From Pseudaquidulcibacter sp964557085 (GTDB lineage Bacteria > Pseudomonadota > Alphaproteobacteria > Caulobacterales > Aquidulcibacteraceae): 21,682 bases of DNA. Location of the stretch: NCBI GenBank assembly GCA_964557085.1, contig CAZKYS010000032.1, positions 1-21,682 on the forward strand, in the 5' to 3' direction. Below, one piece after another: positions 1 through 6,508 of this stretch. Under the pieces are notes generated by a model. The model made no database searches and was not told the origin of the DNA. It saw only the letters and a program-made list of their open reading frames with translations. Each line of letters starts with the position of its first letter. Position 1 is the first letter of the stretch. The translations under genes and the position numbers were made by a program.

Positions 1-74
1 CTATAATTACAAAAATGACACGCCTGTTCGCTTAAAAAGTGAAACAAAAAAATTTTACATCAAAATCGATATTT

Positions 75-96
75 ACCTTGACGTAAACGTTAGCTT
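75..96. promoter_or_regulatory. Putative LiuR-like MerR operator upstream of the acyl-CoA operon
   Basis: The sequence TTGACGTAAACGTTAG (78-93) contains two ACGT half-sites separated by AA, with partly symmetric flanks. It sits 20-35 bases before the merR ATG. From memory, LiuR-type MerR regulators of branched-chain amino acid and acyl-CoA catabolism bind palindromes built on ACGT-NN-ACGT, so autoregulation of the downstream operon is a reasonable inference. TTGACG within the site also resembles a -35 box, but its matching -10 position would fall on the ribosome-binding site, so the true promoter is unclear. Confidence 0.5.
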
Positions 97-113
97 GTGT
101 TATTGAGGCTTTC

Positions 114-512
114 ATGGAAAAAATATTGAATAAATCAAAAATTTTTTGGTCTATTGGCGACTTGTCAAATGAGTTTGACGTTACCGCGCGAACTTTGCGT
201 TTTTATGAAGATAAAGGTCTTTTATCGCCTATTCGCGAGGGGCAAAAACGCAAATATACGGCACGCGATAGGGCGCGCCTTATTCTTGTATTGCGCGGCA
301 AACGAATTGGCTTTTCGCTAGAAGAATTAAAAGAAATGCTTGACCTTTATGATCTTGAAGGTGGCAAAAAGCATCAAATGCAAACTGCATTGGCAAAGTT
401 CAAAGAACAATTATTAGTTCTTGAAAACCAAAAAAATGACATAATTGCGGCGATAAGTGACCTTAAAGGCAATATTGAGCGCGTTGAAGAATATCTACAA
501 AATTACAAATAA
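114..512 (+). CDS. MerR-family transcriptional regulator, LiuR-like
   Basis: A 132-residue DNA-binding regulator. The N-terminal winged helix-turn-helix is clear: SIGDLSNEFDVTARTLRFYE at residues 13-32, then KGLLSP, the wing around RKYTARDRARL, and RGKRIGFSLEELKEMLDLYD. The last 50 residues are a coiled-coil dimerisation helix. There is no cysteine, so it is not a metal or thiol sensor of the MerR/SoxR/CueR type. The pattern ending in LDLYD matches regulators such as LiuR, which control leucine/isovalerate and fatty acid degradation (family knowledge). GAGG lies 5 bases before the ATG. It is the first gene of an acyl-CoA operon, with the next start 12 bases after its stop, and a palindromic site lies just upstream. 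The effector is presumably an acyl-CoA, but the sequence does not show which. Confidence 0.85.
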   Translation: MEKILNKSKIFWSIGDLSNEFDVTARTLRFYEDKGLLSPIREGQKRKYTARDRARLILVLRGKRIGFSLEELKEMLDLYDLEGGKKHQMQTALAKFKEQLLVLENQKNDIIAAISDLKGNIERVEEYLQNYK

Positions 513-524
513 AGGGTGAGTGAA

Positions 525-2303
525 ATGGCTTATAAAGCACCAATTCGTGACATGCAATTTATCTATGATGAAGTTTTAAACATCGACCAATATGCGGAAC
601 TTGGAACCTTTGCGGAGGCAACAAAAGAAACACGCGATGTAATTCTTGAAGAAATGGGCAAATTTTGCGAGCAAGTTCTTGCGCCTTTAAATCACGTTGG
701 TGATACTGAGGGATGTATCCGTCATGAAGATGGCAGCGTTACAACGCCAAAAGGCTTTAAAGAGGCATATCAACAATATTGTGAAGCGGCGTGGCCAACA
801 ATTGGCGCAGAACCTGAATTTGGCGGTCAAGGTTTGCCGCACGTTCTTACGCTTTTATTACAAGAAATGGCATCTTCGGCGAATATGGCGTGGGCAATGT
901 ATCCAGGGCTTACGCATGGTGCTTATTCGGCACTACTTACGCATGGTAGCGATGAATTAAAGGCAATATATTTGCCAAAAATGGTTTCAGGTGAATGGAC
1001 AGGCACAATGAACCTTACAGAGCCGCATTGCGGAACTGATTTGGGTCTATTGCGCACTAAAGCCGAAGATAATGGCGATGGTTCATATAATATCACAGGC
1101 CAAAAAATCTTTATTTCCGCCGGTGAACATGACATGAGCGAGAATATCATTCACCTTGTTCTTGCCCGCATCTCGGGTGCGCCAGAAGGCACAAAAGGTA
1201 TTTCACTTTTTGTTGTTCCAAAATTCCTTGTTAATGAAGATGGTTCTTTGGGCGCAAGAAACCCTGCGACCTGTGGCAAAATTGAAGAGAAAATGGGAAT
1301 TCACGGCAATTCAACCTGCGTTATGAATTATGATGGCGCAAAAGGTTGGCTTGTTGGCGAAGAAAACAAAGGCCTTAATGCAATGTTCGTTATGATGAAC
1401 GTTGCGCGTTTGGGCGTTGGCCTTCAAGGGCTTTGCCAATCTGAATCATCATATCAAAATGCGGTTATTTATGCCAAAGATAGATTGCAAATGCGCTCTT
1501 TAACTGGCCCAAAAAACCCAAGTGGCCCTGCGGATCCAATCATTGTGCATCCAGATGTGCGCCGTATGCTTATGGATGCCAAAGCAATTAATGAAGGCGC
1601 GCGTTGTTTCCTTTATTGGACTGCTTTGTATGGTGATTTAATGCATGTTGCCAATGATGAAGCATTAAAAGCAAAAGCAAGCGATTATATGGCGCTTTTG
1701 ACACCTGTTCTTAAAGGCTATATCACCGATAAAGGTTTTGAAAATGCCGTTAATGGACAGCAAATTTACGGCGGTCACGGCTTTATCGAAGAATGGGGCA
1801 TGAGCCAATATGTGCGCGATGCCCGTATCGCAATGATTTATGAAGGTGCAAATGGCGTTCAGGCGCTTGATTTGGTTGGTCGCAAACTTGCAATGAATGG
1901 CGGTCGTGCGGTTCAAACTTTCTTTGGCGAAATTGATGCTTTTGTTAAAGCAAATTCTGAAAATGCTGAACTTGCGCCATATATTAAAGGTCTAAAAACT
2001 TCAAAAGACGCTTTGATGGCGGCAACAATGTGGTTGATGCAAAATGGCATGGTAAATTTTGACAATGCAGGCGCTGCATCAACAAACTACATGCACTTAT
2101 TCGGTATTTGCGGCCTTTCATATATGTGGGCAATTATGGCAAAATCAGCCCTTGAGAAAAAAGGTTCAGAGCCGTTTTACGACACAAAACTTAAAACCGC
2201 GACTTATTTCATGGAACGCATTGTTCCAGATTGCGCCGCACATTTAGCAAAAATCCAAACCGGCGCCACAAGCATGATGGCACTAAGCGCAGATGAGTTT
2301 TAA
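525..2303 (+). CDS. Acyl-CoA dehydrogenase, long form with C-terminal extension
   Basis: A 592-residue FAD flavoprotein expected to make the alpha,beta double bond in an acyl-CoA (first step of beta-oxidation), passing electrons to ETF. The central beta-domain shows MNLTEPHCGTDLG and GQKIFISAGEH. The C-terminal helical domain has QIYGGHGFIEEWG and YEGANGVQALDL, and the Glu of YEG (E440) aligns with the catalytic base of the family. About 150 residues follow that point, as in the roughly 590-residue members with an extra C-terminal domain (PF12806 type). Chain-length specificity cannot be read. I prefer the ATG at 525 over the GTG at 516: GGGTGAG precedes it and MAYKAP is the usual N-terminus. 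It follows the LiuR-like regulator and precedes OsmC, thioesterase and thiolase genes. Confidence 0.93.
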   Translation: MAYKAPIRDMQFIYDEVLNIDQYAELGTFAEATKETRDVILEEMGKFCEQVLAPLNHVGDTEGCIRHEDGSVTTPKGFKEAYQQYCEAAWPTIGAEPEFGGQGLPHVLTLLLQEMASSANMAWAMYPGLTHGAYSALLTHGSDELKAIYLPKMVSGEWTGTMNLTEPHCGTDLGLLRTKAEDNGDGSYNITGQKIFISAGEHDMSENIIHLVLARISGAPEGTKGISLFVVPKFLVNEDGSLGARNPATCGKIEEKMGIHGNSTCVMNYDGAKGWLVGEENKGLNAMFVMMNVARLGVGLQGLCQSESSYQNAVIYAKDRLQMRSLTGPKNPSGPADPIIVHPDVRRMLMDAKAINEGARCFLYWTALYGDLMHVANDEALKAKASDYMALLTPVLKGYITDKGFENAVNGQQIYGGHGFIEEWGMSQYVRDARIAMIYEGANGVQALDLVGRKLAMNGGRAVQTFFGEIDAFVKANSENAELAPYIKGLKTSKDALMAATMWLMQNGMVNFDNAGAASTNYMHLFGICGLSYMWAIMAKSALEKKGSEPFYDTKLKTATYFMERIVPDCAAHLAKIQTGATSMMALSADEF

Positions 2304-2306
2304 AAA

Positions 2307-2792
2307 ATGACTGAAAACTGGTATGAACCCCCAAGTGATAAAAGACATTTTCCCAAATGGATAAATTTGGTTTTTGTTTGTGTCGCAACAGGGGTTCTTA
2401 CTGGTTTAATAATTGCAATAATGTATGTTTTGGCGGATTATATTTTTCCAAGGCCGCGATTATTTGAATTCAACTTACAAAATGAAATAAGCGCAGCGCT
2501 ATTGGTAATTATGTTTGGCGCAACTTTAGGGCTTATCATTGGTGCGCCATCTGCCTTATTGTTCGGACCAATAACTTTAAAAGCAACACAAAATCTACCC
2601 GATAATATAAAATTTATTACACGAAACTTTATCGGTGCTATTGGTGGATATTTGGCATTTTTAGCTATCGGAATTATCCAAGCAACACCGCATTTATTTG
2701 TCATAAATATAGATAAATTCTTTATGCCATGTGCGGCGGGAATTATTGGTGCAATATTATTCCAAAAACTCTATCCAAAAGAAGGGCATTAA
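2307..2792 (+). CDS. Four-helix membrane protein of unknown function
   Basis: A 161-residue protein I do not recognise. It has four hydrophobic stretches, at about residues 18-48, 63-92, 107-132 and 138-155, separated by short polar loops, with a polar N-terminus (ENWYEPPSDKRHFPKW). There is no signal peptide, catalytic motif or conserved cysteine pair. It starts three bases after the acyl-CoA dehydrogenase stop and ends one base before the OsmC-like ATG, so it is almost certainly co-transcribed with the acyl-CoA operon. A role in transport or membrane anchoring of the pathway is possible but unsupported. It is as AT-rich and isoleucine-rich as the other membrane proteins here, with no sign of foreign origin. 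Confidence 0.75.
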   Translation: MTENWYEPPSDKRHFPKWINLVFVCVATGVLTGLIIAIMYVLADYIFPRPRLFEFNLQNEISAALLVIMFGATLGLIIGAPSALLFGPITLKATQNLPDNIKFITRNFIGAIGGYLAFLAIGIIQATPHLFVINIDKFFMPCAAGIIGAILFQKLYPKEGH

Positions 2793-2793
2793 A

Positions 2794-3243
2794 ATGAGCG
2801 AACATATAGCCAATGTGAAATGGGAACGTGGTGATCAGACATTCTCTGATGGCAAATATGCCCGCAAGCATTTAATTTCCTTTGATGGTGGCTTTTCAAT
2901 TGCTGGCGCGCCAAACCCGATGATTAAACCGCCACTGGGCGCATTAGATGCAGCAGATCCAGAAGAATTGTTGGTCGCTGCGCTTTCATCATGCCACATG
3001 CTATGGTTTTTGGATTTGGCACGGCGCGCAGGATTTATTGTAAACTCATATAATGATGACCCAATTGGCATTATGGGCAAAGATGAAAATGGCAAAATTT
3101 CGATTACCAAAATCACCCTAAACCCAAAAGTTGACTTCGAAGGCAATGCGCCAAGCGCGGATGAACTTGCCGAACTTCATCACAAGGCACATGATGTGTG
3201 TAACATTGCAAACAGCATCAAGGCCGAGGTTGAGATTGCATAA
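2794..3243 (+). CDS. OsmC-family protein
   Basis: A 149-residue member of the OsmC/Ohr superfamily, small dimeric proteins that often reduce organic hydroperoxides using two cysteines. The family pattern is visible: PPLGALDAADPEELLVAALSSCHMLWFL with C67, and HDVCNIANSI with C136, both at the usual places. The subgroup (OsmC, Ohr or YhfA-like) cannot be fixed by eye. I chose the ATG at 2794, with GAAGGG 7 bases upstream. A longer frame from a GTG at 2731 would overlap the preceding membrane protein and adds a non-homologous tail. The stop overlaps the next start by one base (TAATG). In an acyl-CoA operon it may deal with lipid hydroperoxides (inference). Confidence 0.88.
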   Translation: MSEHIANVKWERGDQTFSDGKYARKHLISFDGGFSIAGAPNPMIKPPLGALDAADPEELLVAALSSCHMLWFLDLARRAGFIVNSYNDDPIGIMGKDENGKISITKITLNPKVDFEGNAPSADELAELHHKAHDVCNIANSIKAEVEIA

Positions 3244-3683
3244 TGGTAAAAGAATTATTTGAAAAAGCGGGGCTATTTGAACACGCGCCATGCTCAAAAA
3301 CTTTGGGTTTTGAACTTATCGAGCTTGATATAAAAGCAGGAACAACCAAGGTTAAATTTGTTGGAAAAGCTGAATTTGCCAATCCGATGGGCACAATTCA
3401 GGGCGGCTTTTTGGCGGCAATGCTTGATGATACAATTGGTATGTTATGTATGGTAAAAATGGGCGGAAGGGCAATTGTTTCAACTATTGATTTGAACGTT
3501 CAATATCTTCGCCCGATTCACTGCAAAAAGTCTGAAAATGACGTAACGGTATCTGCAAAAATAACGTCCACAGGCAAAAATATTATGTTTGCCGAAGCCG
3601 AACTTTATGATAGCCGTAATAAAATAGCAGCACGCGCCACATCATCTTTGGCGATTAATAAAATTAAGCAAGGGGAAGAATAA
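3243..3683 (+). CDS. PaaI-like hot-dog thioesterase
   Basis: A 146-residue single hot-dog-fold protein expected to hydrolyse acyl-CoA thioesters, possibly phenylacetyl- or short/medium-chain acyl-CoA. The signature NPMGTIQGGFLAAMLDD (residues 47-63) carries the GG turn at the helix start and the acidic residues of the active site. STIDLNVQYLRPI (about 80-92) is the matching beta-strand region. The His of the more common HGG motif is Gln here, a variant I believe is normal in this subfamily. The gene is translationally coupled on both sides through TAATG overlaps with osmC-like and thiolase genes. It probably releases CoA from stalled intermediates of the pathway (inference). Confidence 0.88.
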   Translation: MVKELFEKAGLFEHAPCSKTLGFELIELDIKAGTTKVKFVGKAEFANPMGTIQGGFLAAMLDDTIGMLCMVKMGGRAIVSTIDLNVQYLRPIHCKKSENDVTVSAKITSTGKNIMFAEAELYDSRNKIAARATSSLAINKIKQGEE

Positions 3684-4894
3684 TGACTGAGGCCTATATT
3701 TATGACGTAGTTCGTACCCCACGTGGTCGTGGTAAAAATACTGGCACTTTACACGAGATAACGGCACTCTCCCTTTCGTCTCAGATTTTGGGCGCAATAC
3801 GCGATAGAAATTCTCTTGATACTTCATTGGTTGATGATGTTATTTGGGGCTGCGTTACGCCAATCGGTGAACAGGGTGCAGATATTGCAAGAACCGCGGT
3901 TTTGATGGCTGATTATGCCGAAACCACCGCAGGGGTTCAAATAAACCGCTTCTGCGCTTCAGCCTTAGAGGCTGTGAATATGGCAAGCGCCAAAGTAATC
4001 GCTGGTGAGGCTGATTTTGCAATTGGCGGCGGTGTTGAATGTATGAGCCGCATTCCAATGGGTTCAGACGGCGGCGCATGGCCAACCGACCCACAAGTTG
4101 CGATTAAAACCCGCTTTGTGCCGCAAGGTATTTCAGCTGATGCAATTGCAACCAAATATGGCATTTCGCGCGATGATTGCGACGCTTATGCTGTTGAAAG
4201 CCAAAAACGTTCGGCAAAATCATGGGCAGAGGGACGATTTAAACGCTCAATCCTTCCGGTTAAAGATCAATTGGGAACAATCATTCTTGACCATGACGAA
4301 ACTGTGCGCGGTGATGCATCAATGCAAAGCCTTGGAAGCCTTGAGCCATCTTTCAAAATGATGGGCGAAGTAATGCCAGGTTTTGATGCGGTAATACTTC
4401 AGCGCTACCCTGAGCTTGAGAAAATTAATCACGTTCACCATGCGGGTAATTCTTCTGGTATTGTTGATGGTTCTGCTGGTGTTTTAATCGGGTCTAAAGA
4501 AGCGGGCGAGCGCGCGGGTTTAAAACCACGTGCGAAAATTATTGCCACTGCATCTGTTGGTTCTGAACCATCAATCATGCTTACTGGTCCTGAATTTGTG
4601 GCGGCAAAAGTGCTTAAAAAAGCGGGTATGAACGCGAAAGATATCGATTTATTTGAGCTTAATGAGGCCTTTGCTTCGGTGGTTTTACGTTATATGCAGG
4701 CGTTTGATATCCCGCATGATAAAATCAATGTTTGCGGTGGTTCAATTGCAATGGGTCACCCACTTGGCGCAACTGGCGCAATGATTGTTGGTATCGTTCT
4801 TGAAGAATTAGAGCGCACAGGAAAAGAAACCGCCCTTATCAACCTTTGCGTTGGCGCAGGTATGGGCACAGGAACAATCATTCAACGTATATAA
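3683..4894 (+). CDS. Thiolase (acetyl-CoA C-acyltransferase)
   Basis: A 403-residue type I thiolase that cleaves 3-ketoacyl-CoA with CoA, or condenses acetyl-CoA in reverse. All catalytic residues are present: acyl-accepting C91 in NRFCASALEA, H359 in GGSIAMGHPLGATGA and C389 in NLCVGAGMGTG. NEAFA is also conserved. Length is typical. The sequence does not decide between a degradative FadA-type and a biosynthetic AtoB/PhaA-type enzyme; the neighbouring acyl-CoA dehydrogenase argues for degradation. The gene starts by a one-base overlap with the thioesterase (AGGGGAAGAATAATG) and ends just before a strong bidirectional hairpin. No enoyl-CoA hydratase/hydroxyacyl-CoA dehydrogenase follows, so those steps must be encoded elsewhere. 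Confidence 0.94.
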   Translation: MTEAYIYDVVRTPRGRGKNTGTLHEITALSLSSQILGAIRDRNSLDTSLVDDVIWGCVTPIGEQGADIARTAVLMADYAETTAGVQINRFCASALEAVNMASAKVIAGEADFAIGGGVECMSRIPMGSDGGAWPTDPQVAIKTRFVPQGISADAIATKYGISRDDCDAYAVESQKRSAKSWAEGRFKRSILPVKDQLGTIILDHDETVRGDASMQSLGSLEPSFKMMGEVMPGFDAVILQRYPELEKINHVHHAGNSSGIVDGSAGVLIGSKEAGERAGLKPRAKIIATASVGSEPSIMLTGPEFVAAKVLKKAGMNAKDIDLFELNEAFASVVLRYMQAFDIPHDKINVCGGSIAMGHPLGATGAMIVGIVLEELERTGKETALINLCVGAGMGTGTIIQRI

Positions 4895-4912
4895 TAATCT
4901 CATTATACAAAT

Positions 4913-4945
4913 AAAAAAGCCGCCAAACGAATTGGCGGCTTTTTT
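4913..4945. terminator. Bidirectional intrinsic terminator between thiolase and the peptidoglycan-binding gene
   Basis: GCCGCCAA (4919-4926), five-base loop ACGAA, TTGGCGGC (4932-4939). The stem is flanked by A6 on the left and T6 on the right, which makes it a rho-independent terminator on both strands. It ends the acyl-CoA operon and the convergent gene whose stop is at 4963. Confidence 0.93.
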
Positions 4946-4962
4946 GTTGAGATTAAATTTGA

Positions 4963-6036
4963 TTAAAACCCAAGGGCTTTTAATGCCTCTATGCTTGGCT
5001 TACCATCGGCATTAAGGCCTTTGCTTTCTTGGAAACGGCGCATTGCATCGCGGGTTTTTGAACCATAAATATTGTCAACCGGCCCACGATAGAAACCAAG
5101 TTCACCAAGGCGTTTTTGAACATTTGCCGCAGTTACTGCATTAAGTGGTTTCTTTGCGCTAACAACATCAGACGGCGCAATATTTGAATTTGTAACGCGT
5201 TGGTTTGAAGACAAATCAACAGAAACTTTTTGAACATTGCTATTATCGCACGGAACCTCAACCCAAGTATAATATTCTGGTTTATCAAGGCGCTTTGTAT
5301 TGATTGTAGTTGTGCGCGGCGCAATACGATCTTCACCAATAATTTGCGCATCAGAAATCAATTCTTGCGTATTAACGCGTGGATTTTTTGCGTTCAAAAC
5401 AGGTGGAACGTAAACTTCGCGCACACTTGCTTCTTTGGTTACAATTTGGCGGCGATTAACAATTGATTGCTCAGCAACAGGAACAAATTTCACATCAGCT
5501 TTTGGTGCTGAATATGAAGTGTATGGAACATTTACAGTTTCGCCATATTCTTCAACCAAACAATAAGTTTCACCAGTTGCACCATTTATACGGCGAACAT
5601 TTGATAAATCAGAGCCACGACGCCAAACCAAAGTTGGCTTTTTAACTACATAAGTTTTGAAACCTTGGTGTGCCATTGGCGGCGTAACAACAACTTTGTG
5701 ATGCGCAGGTACAAGAACGATTTTCTCATCAACATATCCAAATTCAGGATTTGTTACCTGAAAAGTTTTATAACCATCGCTTGCGATTACATCACGTACC
5801 ACAGGTTGTGAAAATTTAGCGTCTGCAACGCGTGGCATTACATAGCCATCTTCGATTGCAACATTTAGCGCTTGGTCTGCAACATATGTTGCAGGAACTA
5901 AAACACGTGCAAAACATTGGCCAGGGCGTGCATTAGGCGGCGCCATATCAGATGGCATCATCGGCTGTGCAATTGAGGCAAATGGCAATACGCTTATCCC
6001 TACCAGCGCAGCCACTATTCCATTTGAAATTTTCAT
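4963..6036 (-). CDS. Exported protein with C-terminal peptidoglycan-binding domain
   Basis: A 357-residue secreted protein. Residues 1-23 form a signal peptide with likely cleavage after ASIA. Residues 303-357 are a PG_binding_1 domain: NVQKRLGELGFYRGPVDNIY, then SKTRDAMRRFQ and the closing ALKALGF. The middle 270 residues look like two related modules, one opening PGQCFARVLVPATY and one opening TGETYCLVEEYG, each followed by a valine-rich beta segment. I recall cell-envelope proteins with repeated VLVPATY-like units and a terminal peptidoglycan-binding domain, but know no assigned function. The only cysteines in the mature part lie at QCF, YCL and VPCDN. A structural role at the cell wall is inferred. 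GGTGAA lies just before the ATG. The gene is monocistronic and ends at the shared terminator. Confidence 0.85.
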   Translation of the reverse strand: MKISNGIVAALVGISVLPFASIAQPMMPSDMAPPNARPGQCFARVLVPATYVADQALNVAIEDGYVMPRVADAKFSQPVVRDVIASDGYKTFQVTNPEFGYVDEKIVLVPAHHKVVVTPPMAHQGFKTYVVKKPTLVWRRGSDLSNVRRINGATGETYCLVEEYGETVNVPYTSYSAPKADVKFVPVAEQSIVNRRQIVTKEASVREVYVPPVLNAKNPRVNTQELISDAQIIGEDRIAPRTTTINTKRLDKPEYYTWVEVPCDNSNVQKVSVDLSSNQRVTNSNIAPSDVVSAKKPLNAVTAANVQKRLGELGFYRGPVDNIYGSKTRDAMRRFQESKGLNADGKPSIEALKALGF

Positions 6037-6174
6037 TTCACCATTCTCCGAATTTATAATTATTATGGCTTAAGCCTATCACCCTTATTTCAACGCGTAT
6101 TTTACTTATTAGTCAAATAAACTTGCGTTTTTACAACCTTAACCCGAAAGCATAGCCAATAGATTCAACTTTTT

Positions 6175-6215
6175 GGGGATTAAATTCTTTAAGAATATAA
6201 ATTATAATTATCCCC
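6175..6215. promoter_or_regulatory. AT-rich imperfect inverted repeat with a TATAAT box
   Basis: GGGGAT (6175-6180) and ATCCCC (6210-6215) bracket an AT-rich core that contains ATTCTTTAAGAAT and a perfect TATAAT at 6203-6208. No good -35 is spaced 17 bases upstream (TTAAAT is the best). Transcription from this box would start near 6215, about 30 bases before the ATG of the small gene at 6245. The symmetry might mark a regulator site. Confidence 0.3.
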
Positions 6216-6244
6216 ATCATTCAAAAACGAATTATTTTTTATTA

Positions 6245-6508
6245 ATGACAATCAAAAAGCCAATAAAAATTTCGTCCCAAAACGATATAATAAATATGCA
6301 AGAAATTGTTCGTCAGCGCCTAAAATCGGCGATAGAGGCAGGAAATAATGAATTAGCAAAAATTGAAATAGATTTGTTAGAGCGCCTATTAAAACTAAAC
6401 AAATTTGAAGATATATCGCCACCCAAATTAACGCCGCAAGAAATCAAACAAAGGCGCGAAAAACTTATCAATGAAATCGAGGCTAAAATTCAAAAATTAT
6501 CAAAATAA
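6245..6508 (+). CDS. Small hypothetical helical protein
   Basis: An 87-residue protein I do not recognise, highly charged and predicted almost entirely helical, with no signal peptide or membrane segment. Two helices are suggested: MQEIVRQRLKSAIEAGNNEL then IEIDLLERLLKL, and after a PPKLTPQE turn, KQRREKLINEIEAKIQKL. This resembles short coiled-coil or phage-terminase-small-subunit-like proteins only in general composition. The start is uncertain: the ATG at 6245 and the ATG at 6296 both lack a good ribosome-binding site, and an in-frame TTG at 6173 would add an AT-rich tail that overlaps the promoter-like box. The stop abuts the stop of the convergent DUF4175 gene with no base between. Confidence 0.55.
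   Translation: MTIKKPIKISSQNDIINMQEIVRQRLKSAIEAGNNELAKIEIDLLERLLKLNKFEDISPPKLTPQEIKQRREKLINEIEAKIQKLSK

Noticed and set aside
78..106. TTGACG...TATTGA as a merR promoter
   Set aside because: The -10 match is only three of six and falls on the ribosome-binding site, so the transcript would be leaderless; I treat TTGACG as part of the operator.
6067..6076. GGCTTAAGCC, a perfect 10-bp palindrome upstream of the peptidoglycan-binding gene
   Set aside because: It is short, single and unaccompanied by clear promoter boxes, so a chance origin is likely.
6173..6244. TTG-started extension of the small gene
   Set aside because: It crosses the TATAAT box and inverted repeat, has no ribosome-binding site, and encodes an Asn/Tyr-rich tail unlike the rest.
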